Shown in pieces: positions 20,475 through 30,083 of a stretch of 64,000 nt of DNA (the stretch's first letter is position 1; every line of letters begins with the position of its first letter). Origin of the DNA: Tricholoma matsutake (taxonomy: Eukaryota; Basidiomycota; Agaricomycetes; Agaricales; Tricholomataceae); contig AP026541.1 in assembly GCA_026075535.2 (NCBI GenBank), forward strand, positions 7,688,001 through 7,752,000. Direction: 5' to 3'. The translations under genes were made by a program, and so were the position numbers. The notes under the pieces are model-generated. The model was not told the DNA's origin. It made no database searches and saw nothing but the letters and a program-made list of their open reading frames with translations.

Positions 20475-21651
20475 GGTGGTGGTGGTTGACAATGACGTTG
20501 GCATTGTTGATGGCATTGTTGACATGGCTGATGGGGGCTGTGCAGGTGTCATCAATGGTGTTGTGGCAGATGGCAGGGGTGGCAGTGGAGTGCTGAGGTG
20601 CATGGAGGGGTTCAGAGATGCGTCTGGGGGTTCTGTGGAGGTGCTGGCACTCTTGTGTGCTGGCCATGGCTCATTGTTTGGTGCCATTTGTACAGCAGCA
20701 TTGGTAGTGCTGGTAGAGGTGGTTTGGGTGCTTGAATTGGTGGTGTGAGTGGCTGTTGTTTGGGTGGTTCGAGGTGTGTAACAGGGGACAATGGAACAGA
20801 CTGGGGGGCTGGGTGGTATTGGAGAGTGCCTGGGCCTGGGTTTGGAGTTCTGGAGTGATTGGGTTCATTTCATTGAGCAGCTGCTCGTTGTCATGCAACT
20901 CGAGTATGGTGCCTATGAAGGAGCCATTGACGCATGAGTTGGAGTGCTGACAGATGACTTTTCTGAGCAAGAACCAAGTCCAAGTCCAATGAATGACCTT
21001 GTGCATCCATGGGAGTGGAACATCAATACTCGAGGCATTGCAATGCTAGGAAATGGGACATGAGCACCAGTCAGAGTCATTGTTGATGGCATCCATGCTG
21101 CTAGTGTAAACATTGATGATACTCAACCTGGGAAAACCACCTAAACTGCCGATGAGGCAATTGATGATATTTGCGATGAGTCAGAGGAAGGTTGCGAGTT
21201 GTTCCGAATGTTCATGGCCCAACCGATGGGAAGATGACCAGTTGGTACTAGTCGTGGAGGTAGTGCTATGAGAGACGAAGGCGTTTGGCATGGTCCGATT
21301 GAGGGCAATTGATGAGATCGATGGCAAAGGAGTTTATCATCGATGGTCAATGTGTGAATTCCGTGGACCTTTCAATAGGTCAAAAGTATACGAAGAGTAT
21401 GGCAAATGGCTATGAAGTGTTGGAAGGGTTGCTAGAGCTAATGACAAGAGGATCGAGGGAGGATTGAGGACGTGACGATTGCAGAGGTTTCTCGTCGATC
21501 GAGAAAACCCGTAGAGACTTAGATTGTTTTAGAAAGTTGATCGGATGCTTAGAACTGTATACGAGACAATATGTGAAGACGATTTCTTGTATTTTCAAGT
21601 AGATACTACAGAGTTTTATATGTTTTAAAGAAACTTCCTAAAATGGAATAA
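20475..21651 (-). repeat. LxF internal region between Cop1 and D2
   Basis: On the minus strand, 21006-20475 reads Thr/Pro/His/Asn-rich broken frames that continue the low-complexity style of 3012-4908. The part 20950-21651 is non-coding. Within it, 21106-21200 resembles the start of the insertion in the Cop1 protease (6697-6790). No enzyme motif is present. Confidence 0.45.
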
Positions 21652-21659
21652 GAAGCATG

Positions 21660-23174
21660 TAGGGTGTAGCACGGGTCACACCATGGGTAAGATTTCACAC
21701 ACTGCACCCGCACCTGCCAACACCACACCCGTTCTAACACCGCAACTGTGGTGACAGGTTTTTACCATGGTCTGTCATGAAACACCGCAGGTGTGACACC
21801 ACATATATACACCATGGATTTTTGCCTCATATTTGATGTTCTATGCTGTTAAACATCCTGTATTTGTATTGTATAAGCCCTTAACTAACTTAACTACACC
21901 CTGTACACAATACCTAAGCTATGATTTTTTTGTTAAATTTGAATTAACACAAATCCTCCATTACTTATTGATATACACCCACCATGATCAATCTCATGTA
22001 AGAAAAGATATGAACAATGGGATTTTATTCTGGAGGAATTTATTTACTTAATGATTCTATACAATACTACAAAAGAAAAAACCCGCTGTCTCGGCAAGGG
22101 CGAGAGGTCGTCGCGTCCCCCTTCTTCACAGTGGTGCCCTTCGGATTCCCACTTGTTGCCTCCCACCATTGTCGTGGTCCCCTGCCCCTTATGGGCGGCA
22201 CTCCTCTCCCCCGTTGTGGTTAGTTGGGGGTCATGGTCATCGCCCTCGTCGTGGTCCTTGTGGCCCTCCTTGTAGGCGTATGGTTGTGCTACCACCTAAC
22301 CACTCCATGAGCAGGAGCTCATTGCAGTGGTGGGGGTGGGTCAGGTGGTGCCAGTCATCGCCATTGTCGTAAAAGCTTTGTTAGTAACAAAAAAAAATGA
22401 ATTGAGGGGGGAAAAACTTACCTATGATGTCTCTTGGGCCCTTTTGTTGGTTTTCCTCGCTGTACACCGCCGCCTCCATCTCCTGCAGTGGTCCTTGTGT
22501 GCCATTCTTGCACCTCGTCCTCATCCCCATTGCCGTGCCCTTGTCGTCATCCCTGCCCTTGTTGCTCCTTGTTTCCACCCTGTGAGCAGTCGCTCACGGC
22601 AGTGGTTGGGGGTGCGGTGGTGGTGGTGGTTCGTTGTTCATTGTTGTCCTCTCCCCCTCATGGTTCCTCGTCCTCATCCCTGTCTCCTGTTTGTCATTCG
22701 TTGTTCCCCTTCCCTATCGTTGGCTGCTAGCACTCGCAATCCACCCCATGAGCAGTGGCTCGCAGGGCTGGGGCGGGTGCTGGGTCATTCGTCGTCTCCG
22801 TCATTGTCAAGTAGTACAAATCACTGTAATGTAGAAAATCGAACAGTTAGATAATTGAAACAAACAAACAACTTACCATTGTTGACCTGACACTGTAATC
22901 TAGAAAAAGAACATCTAGTTAGTTGAAAGAAACAAAAAAACTCACTATTACGATGGGCAATGCAAAGTCAAGCATGGTTGAAGAGGTAAAAGTCATGTTT
23001 GATCGGTGTACTGGTAACGGCCAGATCTGGCAATTCAAGCAACCCATCAATACCCGTGACACCACCAAAATGGGTACAGTATGTCACAGGTCCAGCATTT
23101 CAGCAACCATACCCGTACCTGTCAAACCTGTGGGCCATTTACTGTGGGTTTACCCATACCCGTGCTACACCCTA
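21660..23174. mobile_element. D2, hAT-like non-autonomous DNA transposon
   Basis: A 1515-bp element with a 17-bp terminal inverted repeat TAGGGTGTAGCACGGGT (the right end read in reverse is identical for that length) and a perfect 8-bp target duplication GAAGCATG (21652-21659, 23175-23182). TAGGG ends and 8-bp duplications are typical of the hAT superfamily. There is no transposase ORF. The subterminal 150 bp at each end contain repeated CACACC/GGGT motifs. The interior carries minus-strand intron cassettes related to those of D1. Insertion is into LxF. Confidence 0.88.
22030..22960 (-). other. D2 spliced cassette with a 16-nt exon
   Basis: On the minus strand there are two adjacent 53-nt introns: 22945-22893 (GTGAGT...ACTAAC...TTACAG) and 22876-22824 (GTAAGT...CTAACT...TTACAG). 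They flank a 16-nt exon (22892-22877). A following exon of about 400 nt ends in GGGCCCAAGAGACATCATAG before another GTAAGT (22421). That last intron has a TACTAAC branch, but its acceptor AG looks mutated (TTTTACG). The exon ending matches the D1 cassettes, and the GAGCA...TGCTC palindromes recur at 22312, 22578 and 22748. Spliced in order, the frame from the ATG near 22975 soon meets a stop, so the transcript may be non-coding. Confidence 0.45.
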
Positions 23175-23182
23175 GAAGCATG

Positions 23183-23748
23183 TGTAGAACATGAGGCAAA
23201 AGATATGAGTTAAGGCACAAGGCCAAAAAGGAGACTGGAATCCAAACAAGAAAGATATATATCATATGATGAAAGAGTAATATAGGGTATGGAACTGAAA
23301 GGGGACTGTCCTTTGTGTAGAAATCGTGCTAAGTCTCGCAGTAATTTGTCCAGCGGGTTCTGTGCACGATTGGGACTTGGAATGAGGCTAACCTACTATC
23401 AGCAGGTTTGGGCACAAGTCGGAATCCTTCCTGGTGCATGGTACTCCACCATATAGATAACAAATGTGGCGCCCAATGTCGCTCGTAGTGTCTCAATATC
23501 AATTGATGATGCTCGATGATGGTCGATGATGGTCGCGGCTGTTCAAAGTTGATCAGGGATGTTTGATGGTCATGTTGAGGGATCTTAGGGGCTTTCGGGG
23601 TAGTCCTAAGGTTGTGCGATGTGGGCTCTTGATACGATCGATGTCGCTGGTGATGTTTTGACACGGTCAATATGATATCGTGATCGATAGACTGGGTCGT
23701 GCTGCATCTGGGACATCGTAGGAGTTAGCCAATGTGATTAGAATGATG
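23183..23748. other. LxF internal DNA, nothing recognised
   Basis: The continuation of LxF after D2. A 113-codon minus-strand frame (23670-23329) has no recognisable domain and unremarkable composition. There is no RT or IN signature. Confidence 0.35.
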
Positions 23749-24210
23749 CTAAAGTGGTGAATTGGTCCTTGAGCCGAGGAGATGACCTATCAATGTAGGT
23801 GATGGGGGGAAAATGATGAGAGTCTGAGAAGGCATGGAAACAAAAAAGGAATCCTGAATAATGGCATTGGGACTTGAACTGTGCAGGATGCTGTTCCTGA
23901 TGCAAAGTGGAGGGGGCATGAGTCTTTGTGGTTCAGTGCATGGGTGTAGGGGTGTCAGGGGTGCAGGGGTTGTGGATGCGCAGTGTACTGGGAGTTTGGT
24001 AGGTTTGGCAGAGGGGTGCATCAAGTCGGCGGTGGTGATGGGGAGGATGGGACTGCTGGCAAGACGACAATAGGTGGGGGGTGGTGCTTCAGTTTTAGGA
24101 CTACACGAGGAGGGATATTGAAGGTTGAGTGAATGGTGGTCGGAGGTGGAGACAGAACAAGAGGAGGGGGGAAGGGGAGAGTGAGAGAGCAGGTAGTTTG
24201 GCATTGACAA
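23749..24210 (-). CDS. LxF Pro/Ser-rich ORF next to the 5' LTR
   Basis: About 153 codons on the minus strand, rich in Pro, Ser and Thr (LSHSPLPPSSCSVST near the start, PAPLTPLHPCTEPQR later). It has no domain I recognise. It starts about 120 bp downstream of the 5' LTR of LxF, where Ty3 elements of this lineage (GyE, GyH) place a Pro-rich Gag N-terminus, so it is probably a truncated Gag leader region. The first in-frame ATG is at about 24204. Whether it is translated is unknown. Confidence 0.35.
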   Translation of the reverse strand: MSMPNYLLSHSPLPPSSCSVSTSDHHSLNLQYPSSCSPKTEAPPPTYCRLASSPILPITTADLMHPSAKPTKLPVHCASTTPAPLTPLHPCTEPQRLMPPPLCIRNSILHSSSPNAIIQDSFFVSMPSQTLIIFPPSPTLIGHLLGSRTNSPL

Positions 24211-24332
24211 GGTACAGCATTGGTGTGAAAAAAATAGACTGTTCTGGTAATCTCAGGGTCAGTGAGGTTTCAGGAAAAGAATGTGTGTGCAAGAGTATAG
24301 AGTGTGGATAGTAAGTTCATTATAAAAAAAAG

Positions 24333-24509
24333 TGGAAGGAAGCCAAAGCTTCCAACACTAAAGGGAACCAAGAACTATAAGGAACTTAGTATATTTTGGG
24401 GGAGGAAACTAAGATATTGTACAAAGTAATCAAGGTGTAGACTATATACTACTGGAATAACATATGATAAAGGGTGTGGATGTAGATAAGGGATGCTGAT
24501 GTAAGAGAC
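24333..24509 (-). repeat. LxF 5' LTR, truncated by GyH
   Basis: Matches 2827-3011 over its length, but the last dozen bases (ACTCTTACA) present in the other copy are missing at the point where the GyH LTR begins. GyH therefore landed inside this LTR. Confidence 0.6.
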
Positions 24510-24692
24510 TGGAAGGATGTGTTGTATGGCAACACGTAACCTCACTAAGTCAGAATACCAGAGAGAACAGGCAGAAGAGATGTCTTTTTGGTTTGTATAT
24601 ATACAGATGGTGGTGGTTACTAGTTAAGTGTCCAGGTCCATATCATCTCCATGTCATGTCACAGGTAAGTAAATAGTGGTAACCCCGTTACA
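24510..24692 (-). repeat. GyH 3' LTR
   Basis: 183 bp. On the minus strand it begins TGTAACGGGGTTACC directly after the purine tract GGAGGGAGGG and ends CATCCTTCCA. It contains TATATATAC, a plausible TATA box. The first 154 bp on the plus strand match 46947-47100. Confidence 0.75.
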
Positions 24693-24800
24693 CCCTCCCT
24701 CCATAAAAAAAGAAAAGAAACCTTTTAACCTGCCTTGAAAAATAGGTAAAGGGCTGGGGTGCATTAAAAACCCCAGTGCGGAAAAGCTACTGGCTGGCAA

Positions 24801-25464
24801 TCAAAAAAAAAGGCTATGTACTTCAACCAGAGCTTTTTCGAGCCAGCCAGATGTCCAACACTTCACAATCCTGCAATTCATGACCTGGCAGCCATCAATT
24901 TTCCTCCAGGCTAAATCCATGCCATTGCACCAGGTATTGGATTCCTCAACCTTGCCTCCACTCCTCAAGAATGCAGTCCATGAAATACTCTTCATTGTCA
25001 TTGACAAACACGGGCCCCAGTTGCTCCAATTCATGCTCAGGGAACAGTTCTTTGTTGTTTTCCATGAAGGGTAGCACTTGAGAAGTATGGAATGTGGGGA
25101 ATGTATTTGGATTGTTGGGCAGATCGACTGTCACTGTAGATTTCTCAGGGATCGCCTCAGTGACTTGGTACAGCCCATCGTATTGAGGCATAAATATTGC
25201 CACCCATTTTTCTCCTTTCATTTTGTACTCTCGTCACCTATGTAGCATTGACAATACTACTCGTTGCCCTTTCTGGAATGGAAAGTTGTTAGGGCAGTTC
25301 ACGTTAGCAGATAAAGCTTGCAAGGTTTTAGCATGCAGCATATTATCCTGCACCTCCATCACATCTTGCCATAGCTGTTTGATCATGTCCACAGCTCAAA
25401 TATCCTCTACAACACCTTCACCTAATGCCACCAGCAGAGGGATGACTCTTGGACTCTGTCCCAT
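24801..25464 (-). pseudogene. GyH pol C-terminus (integrase tail, chromodomain-like)
   Basis: The minus strand encodes the post-core integrase region (MPQYDGLYQVTEAIPEKS, TFPTFHTSQVLPF) and then a chromodomain-like segment (EEYFMDCILEEWRQG, DLAWRKIDG) with stops. This arrangement matches GyE (36353-36931: GPYEITQAFPESSSYTLLL, FHVSQLCTHI), so the two are relatives. D3 interrupts the gene at 25465. The last 100 bp before the LTR are non-coding. Confidence 0.75.
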
Positions 25465-25952
25465 TAGGGCAAGGCAGGGGTTACCCCTGGGTGTCAAATC
25501 TCATACCCTTACCCCTACCCCTGAACACCCTGCCCTTAGGGGTAAGGGTATGGAAACATATAAGGGTTGCCAAGGGTATGGGAGGGTTTGTCAAGGGTAC
25601 AAGGGTTTGGCACAAAATCAACATATTTAGAGCAAAATTCATTTGAAAAGTGTTGATAACTATTGTATTTACTATTAATATCACATATTAATACCTCTTA
25701 TTAACATATGAAAGCCATTATCATGTTGGACAATCCCAAAATCTGAATTTAATTGATGAAAATCTTGAATATGAGTCTTTGTAGCTGAAAAAAACAAATG
25801 ATATTCTTACATAAGCATACCCCTGGCATACCCTGTACCCTTAGTAAGGGTACAGGGGTATGCAAGGGTATGAACTTCCAAACCCCTACCCTTACCCCTC
25901 ATACCCTTAGCCCCAAAACACAAGGGTATATCCCTACCCCTGCCTTGCCTTA
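25465..25952. mobile_element. D3, hAT-like MITE
   Basis: A 488-bp insertion in GyH integrase. The ends are inverted repeats (TAGGGCAAGGCAGGGGT at the left; the right end read in reverse is TAAGGCAAGGCAGGGGT) with an 8-bp target duplication TGTCCCAT (25457-25464, 25953-25960). Long subterminal regions consist of repeated GGGTA/TACCC words that form larger inverted repeats. No coding capacity. Confidence 0.85.
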
Positions 25953-27037
25953 TGTCCCATTCGCAATTGGAATGGAGAGAGACCTGTGGATGCATTAATC
26001 GTGTTCATAATATCAAAACATACCTGCAGGAGCACTCGCCGCTAACCCATCTGGTTACATTGCACATGGTAGCACAGACACTGGTTGATTGTCTTGTTTG
26101 TGTGCTCGCTCACTCCATCCAATTGTGGGTGGTACACTGTGGACATCTTGAGTTTTACTCCTGTCAGTCCATGCAATGCTTGCCAAATTTTCGACATGGA
26201 CAACTTGTCATGATCTGAGATGATATCGAGTGGCAAGCCATTTTCACAGTACCATTCATTGAAGAAGATCATGGCCATGTCTTCCGTGGAAATGTCTGTC
26301 CTCAATGCAACAATACGCACATCGCTGTTCAACCTATCCATGAAGGTAATGATGCAATCAAATCCCTTGTCTTCAGGCAGCGGTCCAATGAAATCTATTG
26401 CAGCAAAGTCCCCTCATTGATCTGGAATCAGCAAGGGATGTAATGGCCCCATTGGTTTCTTAGTAGTCCCCTTGTCTCATTGGCAGTCTGCACATCCCGG
26501 TACATATGCCACCTCGAGGTCCTGTCACATGTTTGGCCAGTAGAACAAATTCCAAAATGATCCATATGATTTTGCAAAGCTAAAATGTCCTAGCACGTTG
26601 TGAGCTAAATAAAAAAGCATTTCATGCACGTTTGATTTCCTTGGGACAATCAATCGGTCCCCAGCATACAGCAGGCTGCCCATGTCCTTGATGCCATGTG
26701 ACATTATTGTTGCCTCACGCAAGCGTCTACACCATGGGTCTTCCAGATACCCAGCACAGATCAATTTCAGCAACTCATTGTCAGCTGCAATTGTCAAGGT
26801 CGATGCTACAATGGTGGTGCTTGGTATCACTGTTGTTGGATCTGCCATAATGTGTGCACATGAGAATGAGCTGTCATCAGTGGGGAAAATTATAGCTATT
26901 GACTCTGAGTTATCCAGAGGATAAGGGATTGATGCTGCCCCTTCAGCGTCAAACGATGTTTGTGACAATGTGTCAGCAGTGCAGTTATCTTCCCCCTTCA
27001 TGTACACGATCTTGCAGTCATATTGCAACATGAATTC
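25953..27037 (-). pseudogene. GyH RNase H end and integrase
   Basis: Minus strand from 27031: the RNase H tether (DCKIVYMKGEDNCTADTLSQ), a long connector, and the integrase zinc-binding segment (LAHNVLGHFSFAKSYGSF ... FYWPNM). After stops, the core follows (RLNSDVRIVALRTDISTEDM, IISDHDKLSMSK, YHPQLDGVSEHTNK with the catalytic Glu). The order and wording match GyE (37151-38170). GyP1 is inserted at 27038 within the RNase H-to-integrase region. Several stops remain, so it is a pseudogene. Confidence 0.85.
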
Positions 27038-27692
27038 TGTTACAATCTTCCTTGTAACTCATGGAACCCGACCGACCTGACAATCCCCTCCAGACAGGAG
27101 GCACTACCTGATTCATGCCTAGGGCATGTCCTTGACACCAGACACACGCACGACACATGCCAACTGCATGCATTCGTTCCCCTTCCTGTGGAAGGCACCC
27201 TTGACGCATGGTGACTCCATGCACCTGAACCCATTCCCACACATGCTGTGATATGACAGCCCCTTGACATGAGGTCTGCGACGTTGGACTCTCACGATCG
27301 ACATGCTGCGCTGCAGCACTCCGTGACATCGGATGCCTCATGCAAGGCATGAGGCTTATTGTTTCTATTCATACCTGATACACATCTACCTTTCTGATTG
27401 GACGATAAGGACCTTCCTACTAGTATAAGTACTGCGACTTGTAGTAGGGATCTCCTTAGTTTAGATCTAGGCATTCTACAGCCTTAACTTGCAACTCACA
27501 AACTTACTTGAAACCACTAAGGAAGCCCCTCAGTGCGTGAACCTGAACGACTCTATGCAGAAGCCCTGCTAGAGTGCACTACCTATCTTATGTCGGACGC
27601 TCCGAGTAAGACTAGTGCTGAACGACTTGTCGAGGAAGCACCTCGTCGAACAACATTGACTAGATCGAGTGGTTGAGGCTTTGCCCTTAATA
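27038..27692 (+). repeat. GyP1 5' LTR
   Basis: 655 bp. It contains GCCTCATGCAAGGCATGAGGC, a strong hairpin, near 27330, and TATAAGTA near 27424. About 30 bp further lies TAGTTTAGATCT (27457-27468), which is complementary to the primer-binding site. Confidence 0.92.
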
Positions 27693-27694
27693 TA

Positions 27695-27706
27695 AGATCT
27701 AAACTA
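27695..27706 (+). promoter_or_regulatory. GyP1 primer-binding site, self-priming type
   Basis: AGATCTAAACTA begins two bases after the LTR and is a perfect 12-base complement of TAGTTTAGATCT (27457-27468) in the LTR, downstream of the TATA box. The geometry is identical to that of GyA and GyX. Confidence 0.7.
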
Positions 27707-27802
27707 TCTGCTAAGCCCACCTACCTAGGTGTAGGCAATACGTCTCAAAACACACCACAATGACTTGGGTCTAGACAAACCCCAGACCGACCACCAAGAG
27801 AA

Positions 27803-28909
27803 GTGGAATCACAGCCAGGTTCATCTTGGTACCGATACAATGGAAGACTAGTCTGTTACTTGACCCCAGCACAGCGTTGGTTCTACAGATCAACCGACAG
27901 ACAAAGAGGAGATTTCCTCACCTACGAAGACTTCGAACAGTCACACACGCCCCCACCTGAAACATCCACCCACTTCTTAACGGACAAAATCGATGACCTC
28001 TATAATGAGATGTCCAAACCCGCTGCAACCACACCAATGACATCCGTGAAGGACATTCGAATCTGATCACCCACAGACTTCTCAGGAGAGCAGACCAAGA
28101 CCGCCAAGTTCCTGCAGGAGATAGACCTGTACTTGCAAATCAATGACCAGGTCTATGACACGAACGACAAGAAGATCATCTTCATGCTGTCCTTCATGAA
28201 TTGAGGGACAGCAGCTGCCTGGGCGCAGGCATTTGTCAACCAACACCAATCTGAGGGACTCGGAGAATACGCAGATTTCAGACAGAAGGTCCTAGAAGCC
28301 TTCTCACCGATTGACAATGCCGGAATGGCAAAGACTGAGATCAAGAATCTCAAACAAGGTTCAGGGAACCTCGAAGAATATGTGGCGAACTTCCGCATCC
28401 TGAAAGACAGGACGGGAATCACAGAAGATGCAGCCATGATCAAGTACTTCATGGACAGACTGCACCCCAAATTACTGAAGAGGGTACACACGATGGAGAC
28501 AGTACCCAACACTCTTGAAGGCTGGATAAAGGCAGCTTCAAAATACAAAGGCCAATGGAAATGGGCCATGGTGATCCTGGGAAAGACCAGGCAGAACCAG
28601 AAGACAAACGAAATGACAGGGAAAGGACAGCCCTCTCTTGACATCAACCGACTGATGAACCAAGAATGCGTGGAATACCTCCGAAAGGGATTGTGTTTCA
28701 TCTGCCACCAACTGGGACACCAATCGTCCGACCACAGGGATGGAAAGAACCCCACTCAGATGGGGTCAGCACCTCCTCCCTACCGAAACTGCTTCACCCA
28801 GAAGAAGACTGGGGTGGACACCTACCAGAAGATCCACACAATGCTGGACAAACTGGACAAAGAAGAAAAGGAACGAGCCCTCAACCTCATGGAGGAATCA
28901 GGTTTTTAG
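27803..28909 (+). pseudogene. GyP1 Gag
   Basis: Starts near 27803 (MESQPGSSWYRYNG). Stops at about 28064 and 28202 (both TGA) break an otherwise single frame of about 370 codons. The capsid region is recognisable: FLQEIDLYLQINDQVY, TDKKIIFMLSFM, FRQKVLEAFSPID and LEEYVANFRILKDRTGI. The zinc knuckle is CFICHQLGHQSSDH (C-x2-C-x4-H-x4-H), where the last ligand is His instead of Cys. The ORF ends GGTTTTTAG, with the stop reached directly after a five-T run. Protease continues in the -1 frame (TTTTTAGAA read as TTT TTA GAA), suggesting programmed slippage. Confidence 0.85.
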
Positions 28910-29355
28910 AACAGCAGCCTGATACAACGCCAGTCACCGCTGTAGTCTCCCTAGGGTCTGTACTCTTAGCTACCATGAATAGACAATCTATGCACCTGTC
29001 TATTCGGGTAGCTGAGTCAGACAACAGGAAAGACATCGCAACAAACGCGCTCCTCAACTCAGGAGCAGGAGGAGTCTTCATTGACTCAAAATTTGTCGAA
29101 CAAGAAGGGATCAGGACATATCCCTTAGGCCACACCATCTGGGCCACAAATGTAGATGGAACCCTGAATAGGCAGGGAACAATCACAAGATACGTGAAAG
29201 GGAGGCTCCACATCAATGGACGGAACTACCCAATGGAATACCTAGTCGCTGGACTAGGCAAAGAATCGGTAATCCTGGGTCTGTCATGGCTGCGGGAGGT
29301 AAACCCAATCATCGATTGGAAGAAAGGAACTCTTGAGTTCCGAGACGAAGGATGA
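28910..29355 (+). pseudogene. GyP1 aspartic protease
   Basis: In the -1 frame relative to gag. ATNALLNSGAGGVFIDSKFV holds the active site, but it reads NSG where DSG is required, so the catalytic Asp is lost. The second conserved block ESVILGLSWLREVNP is intact. It ends at a TGA (29353-29355). It would have processed Gag-Pol. The D-to-N change makes this copy protease-dead regardless of the nonsense codons. Confidence 0.85.
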
Positions 29356-30083
29356 TGGGCTCAAATCCAATGGATCTTGGAGAAGACAAGAAGAGCTGAA
29401 CGGGCCCTCCCGAACACCCTAAAACTCCCCAGGGTCGACACTGAAAGGGAGGCACCCAATGACAGAATGGCACGAATCCGACACATCGTGGCCAAAACAA
29501 GACAGAGGCTCTCTAAGAGAAGGAGAGAAGCCTTGCCCGAGCCAGATTGGCTGTGGCAAAAACAAGAAAGAGGCTCTCCGAAGAGAAGGAAGGGAACCTT
29601 GCCTGAGCCCGACTGGCTGTGGCAAGAACAAAGGAAAGGCTTTCCGAGAAGAAAGCAAAGGAGCTGAATTTGGTCCAGAAAGCTGTCGCAAAGACCAGGA
29701 GCAGCAACACTCCTAAAGAAACCAGAAACCTTGAAGCGGCACGACATGCTGTCACCAAAACCCGAGAGAACCAGAAGAAGAAACAACTAGAAAAGGGTAA
29801 AAACAATGAATGCGACAGGGCACGATGAATTGTGCAAAGGATGAAGGAACTGCTGACCTCCACAGGGGAGGAAAGCACTGGCAAACAACACTCGAAAACG
29901 GCATTACAAAATAGGACAAAAGACCCTCATCAGGAGGCTACCCCGATATGCAATCATGGAACCCCAGGTTATGGTACTAACAACACCGGAATACCTATGC
30001 CCAAGGAGACTCCACCTCAAGTAAAGATTGAAGAGGTACCCAACAAAGAACTACTGGCAGACACAGGCATGGACATATGAATA
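29356..30083 (+). other. GyP1 PR-RT linker with basic tandem repeats
   Basis: A region between protease and RT in which 29461-29830 contains three to four degenerate copies of a roughly 60-bp unit. Depending on frame it reads AVAKTRKRLSEE- or LPEPDWLWQ-like peptides rich in Lys, Arg and Glu. The frames shift between units. It looks like a charged helical linker that has expanded. It is followed by a Pro-rich stretch leading to RT. Function unknown. Confidence 0.5.

Larger units (their letters stand above)
2827..24509 (-). mobile_element. LxF, large LTR element without recognisable pol (host of Cop1 and D2)
   Basis: Similar LTRs lie at 2827-3011 and 24333-24509 in the same orientation. Subtracting Cop1 (4909-20474) and D2 (21660-23174 plus its duplication) leaves about 4.6 kb of internal DNA. 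On the minus strand it holds a Pro/Ser-rich ORF next to the 5' LTR (24210-23749) and long Pro/Thr/Gln-rich tracts, but no RT, RNase H or integrase motif. It therefore looks like a non-autonomous LARD-type derivative of a Ty3 element, dependent on proteins from relatives such as GyH or GyE, whose LTRs are of similar length and start. The 5' LTR is broken by GyH, so target duplications cannot be checked. Pairing the two LTRs is inference from similarity. Confidence 0.5.

Noticed and set aside
22327..22854. Plus-strand 175-codon ORF in D2
   Set aside because: It is antisense to a better-supported set of minus-strand splice signals, of low complexity (Pro/Ser/Cys), and has no domain.
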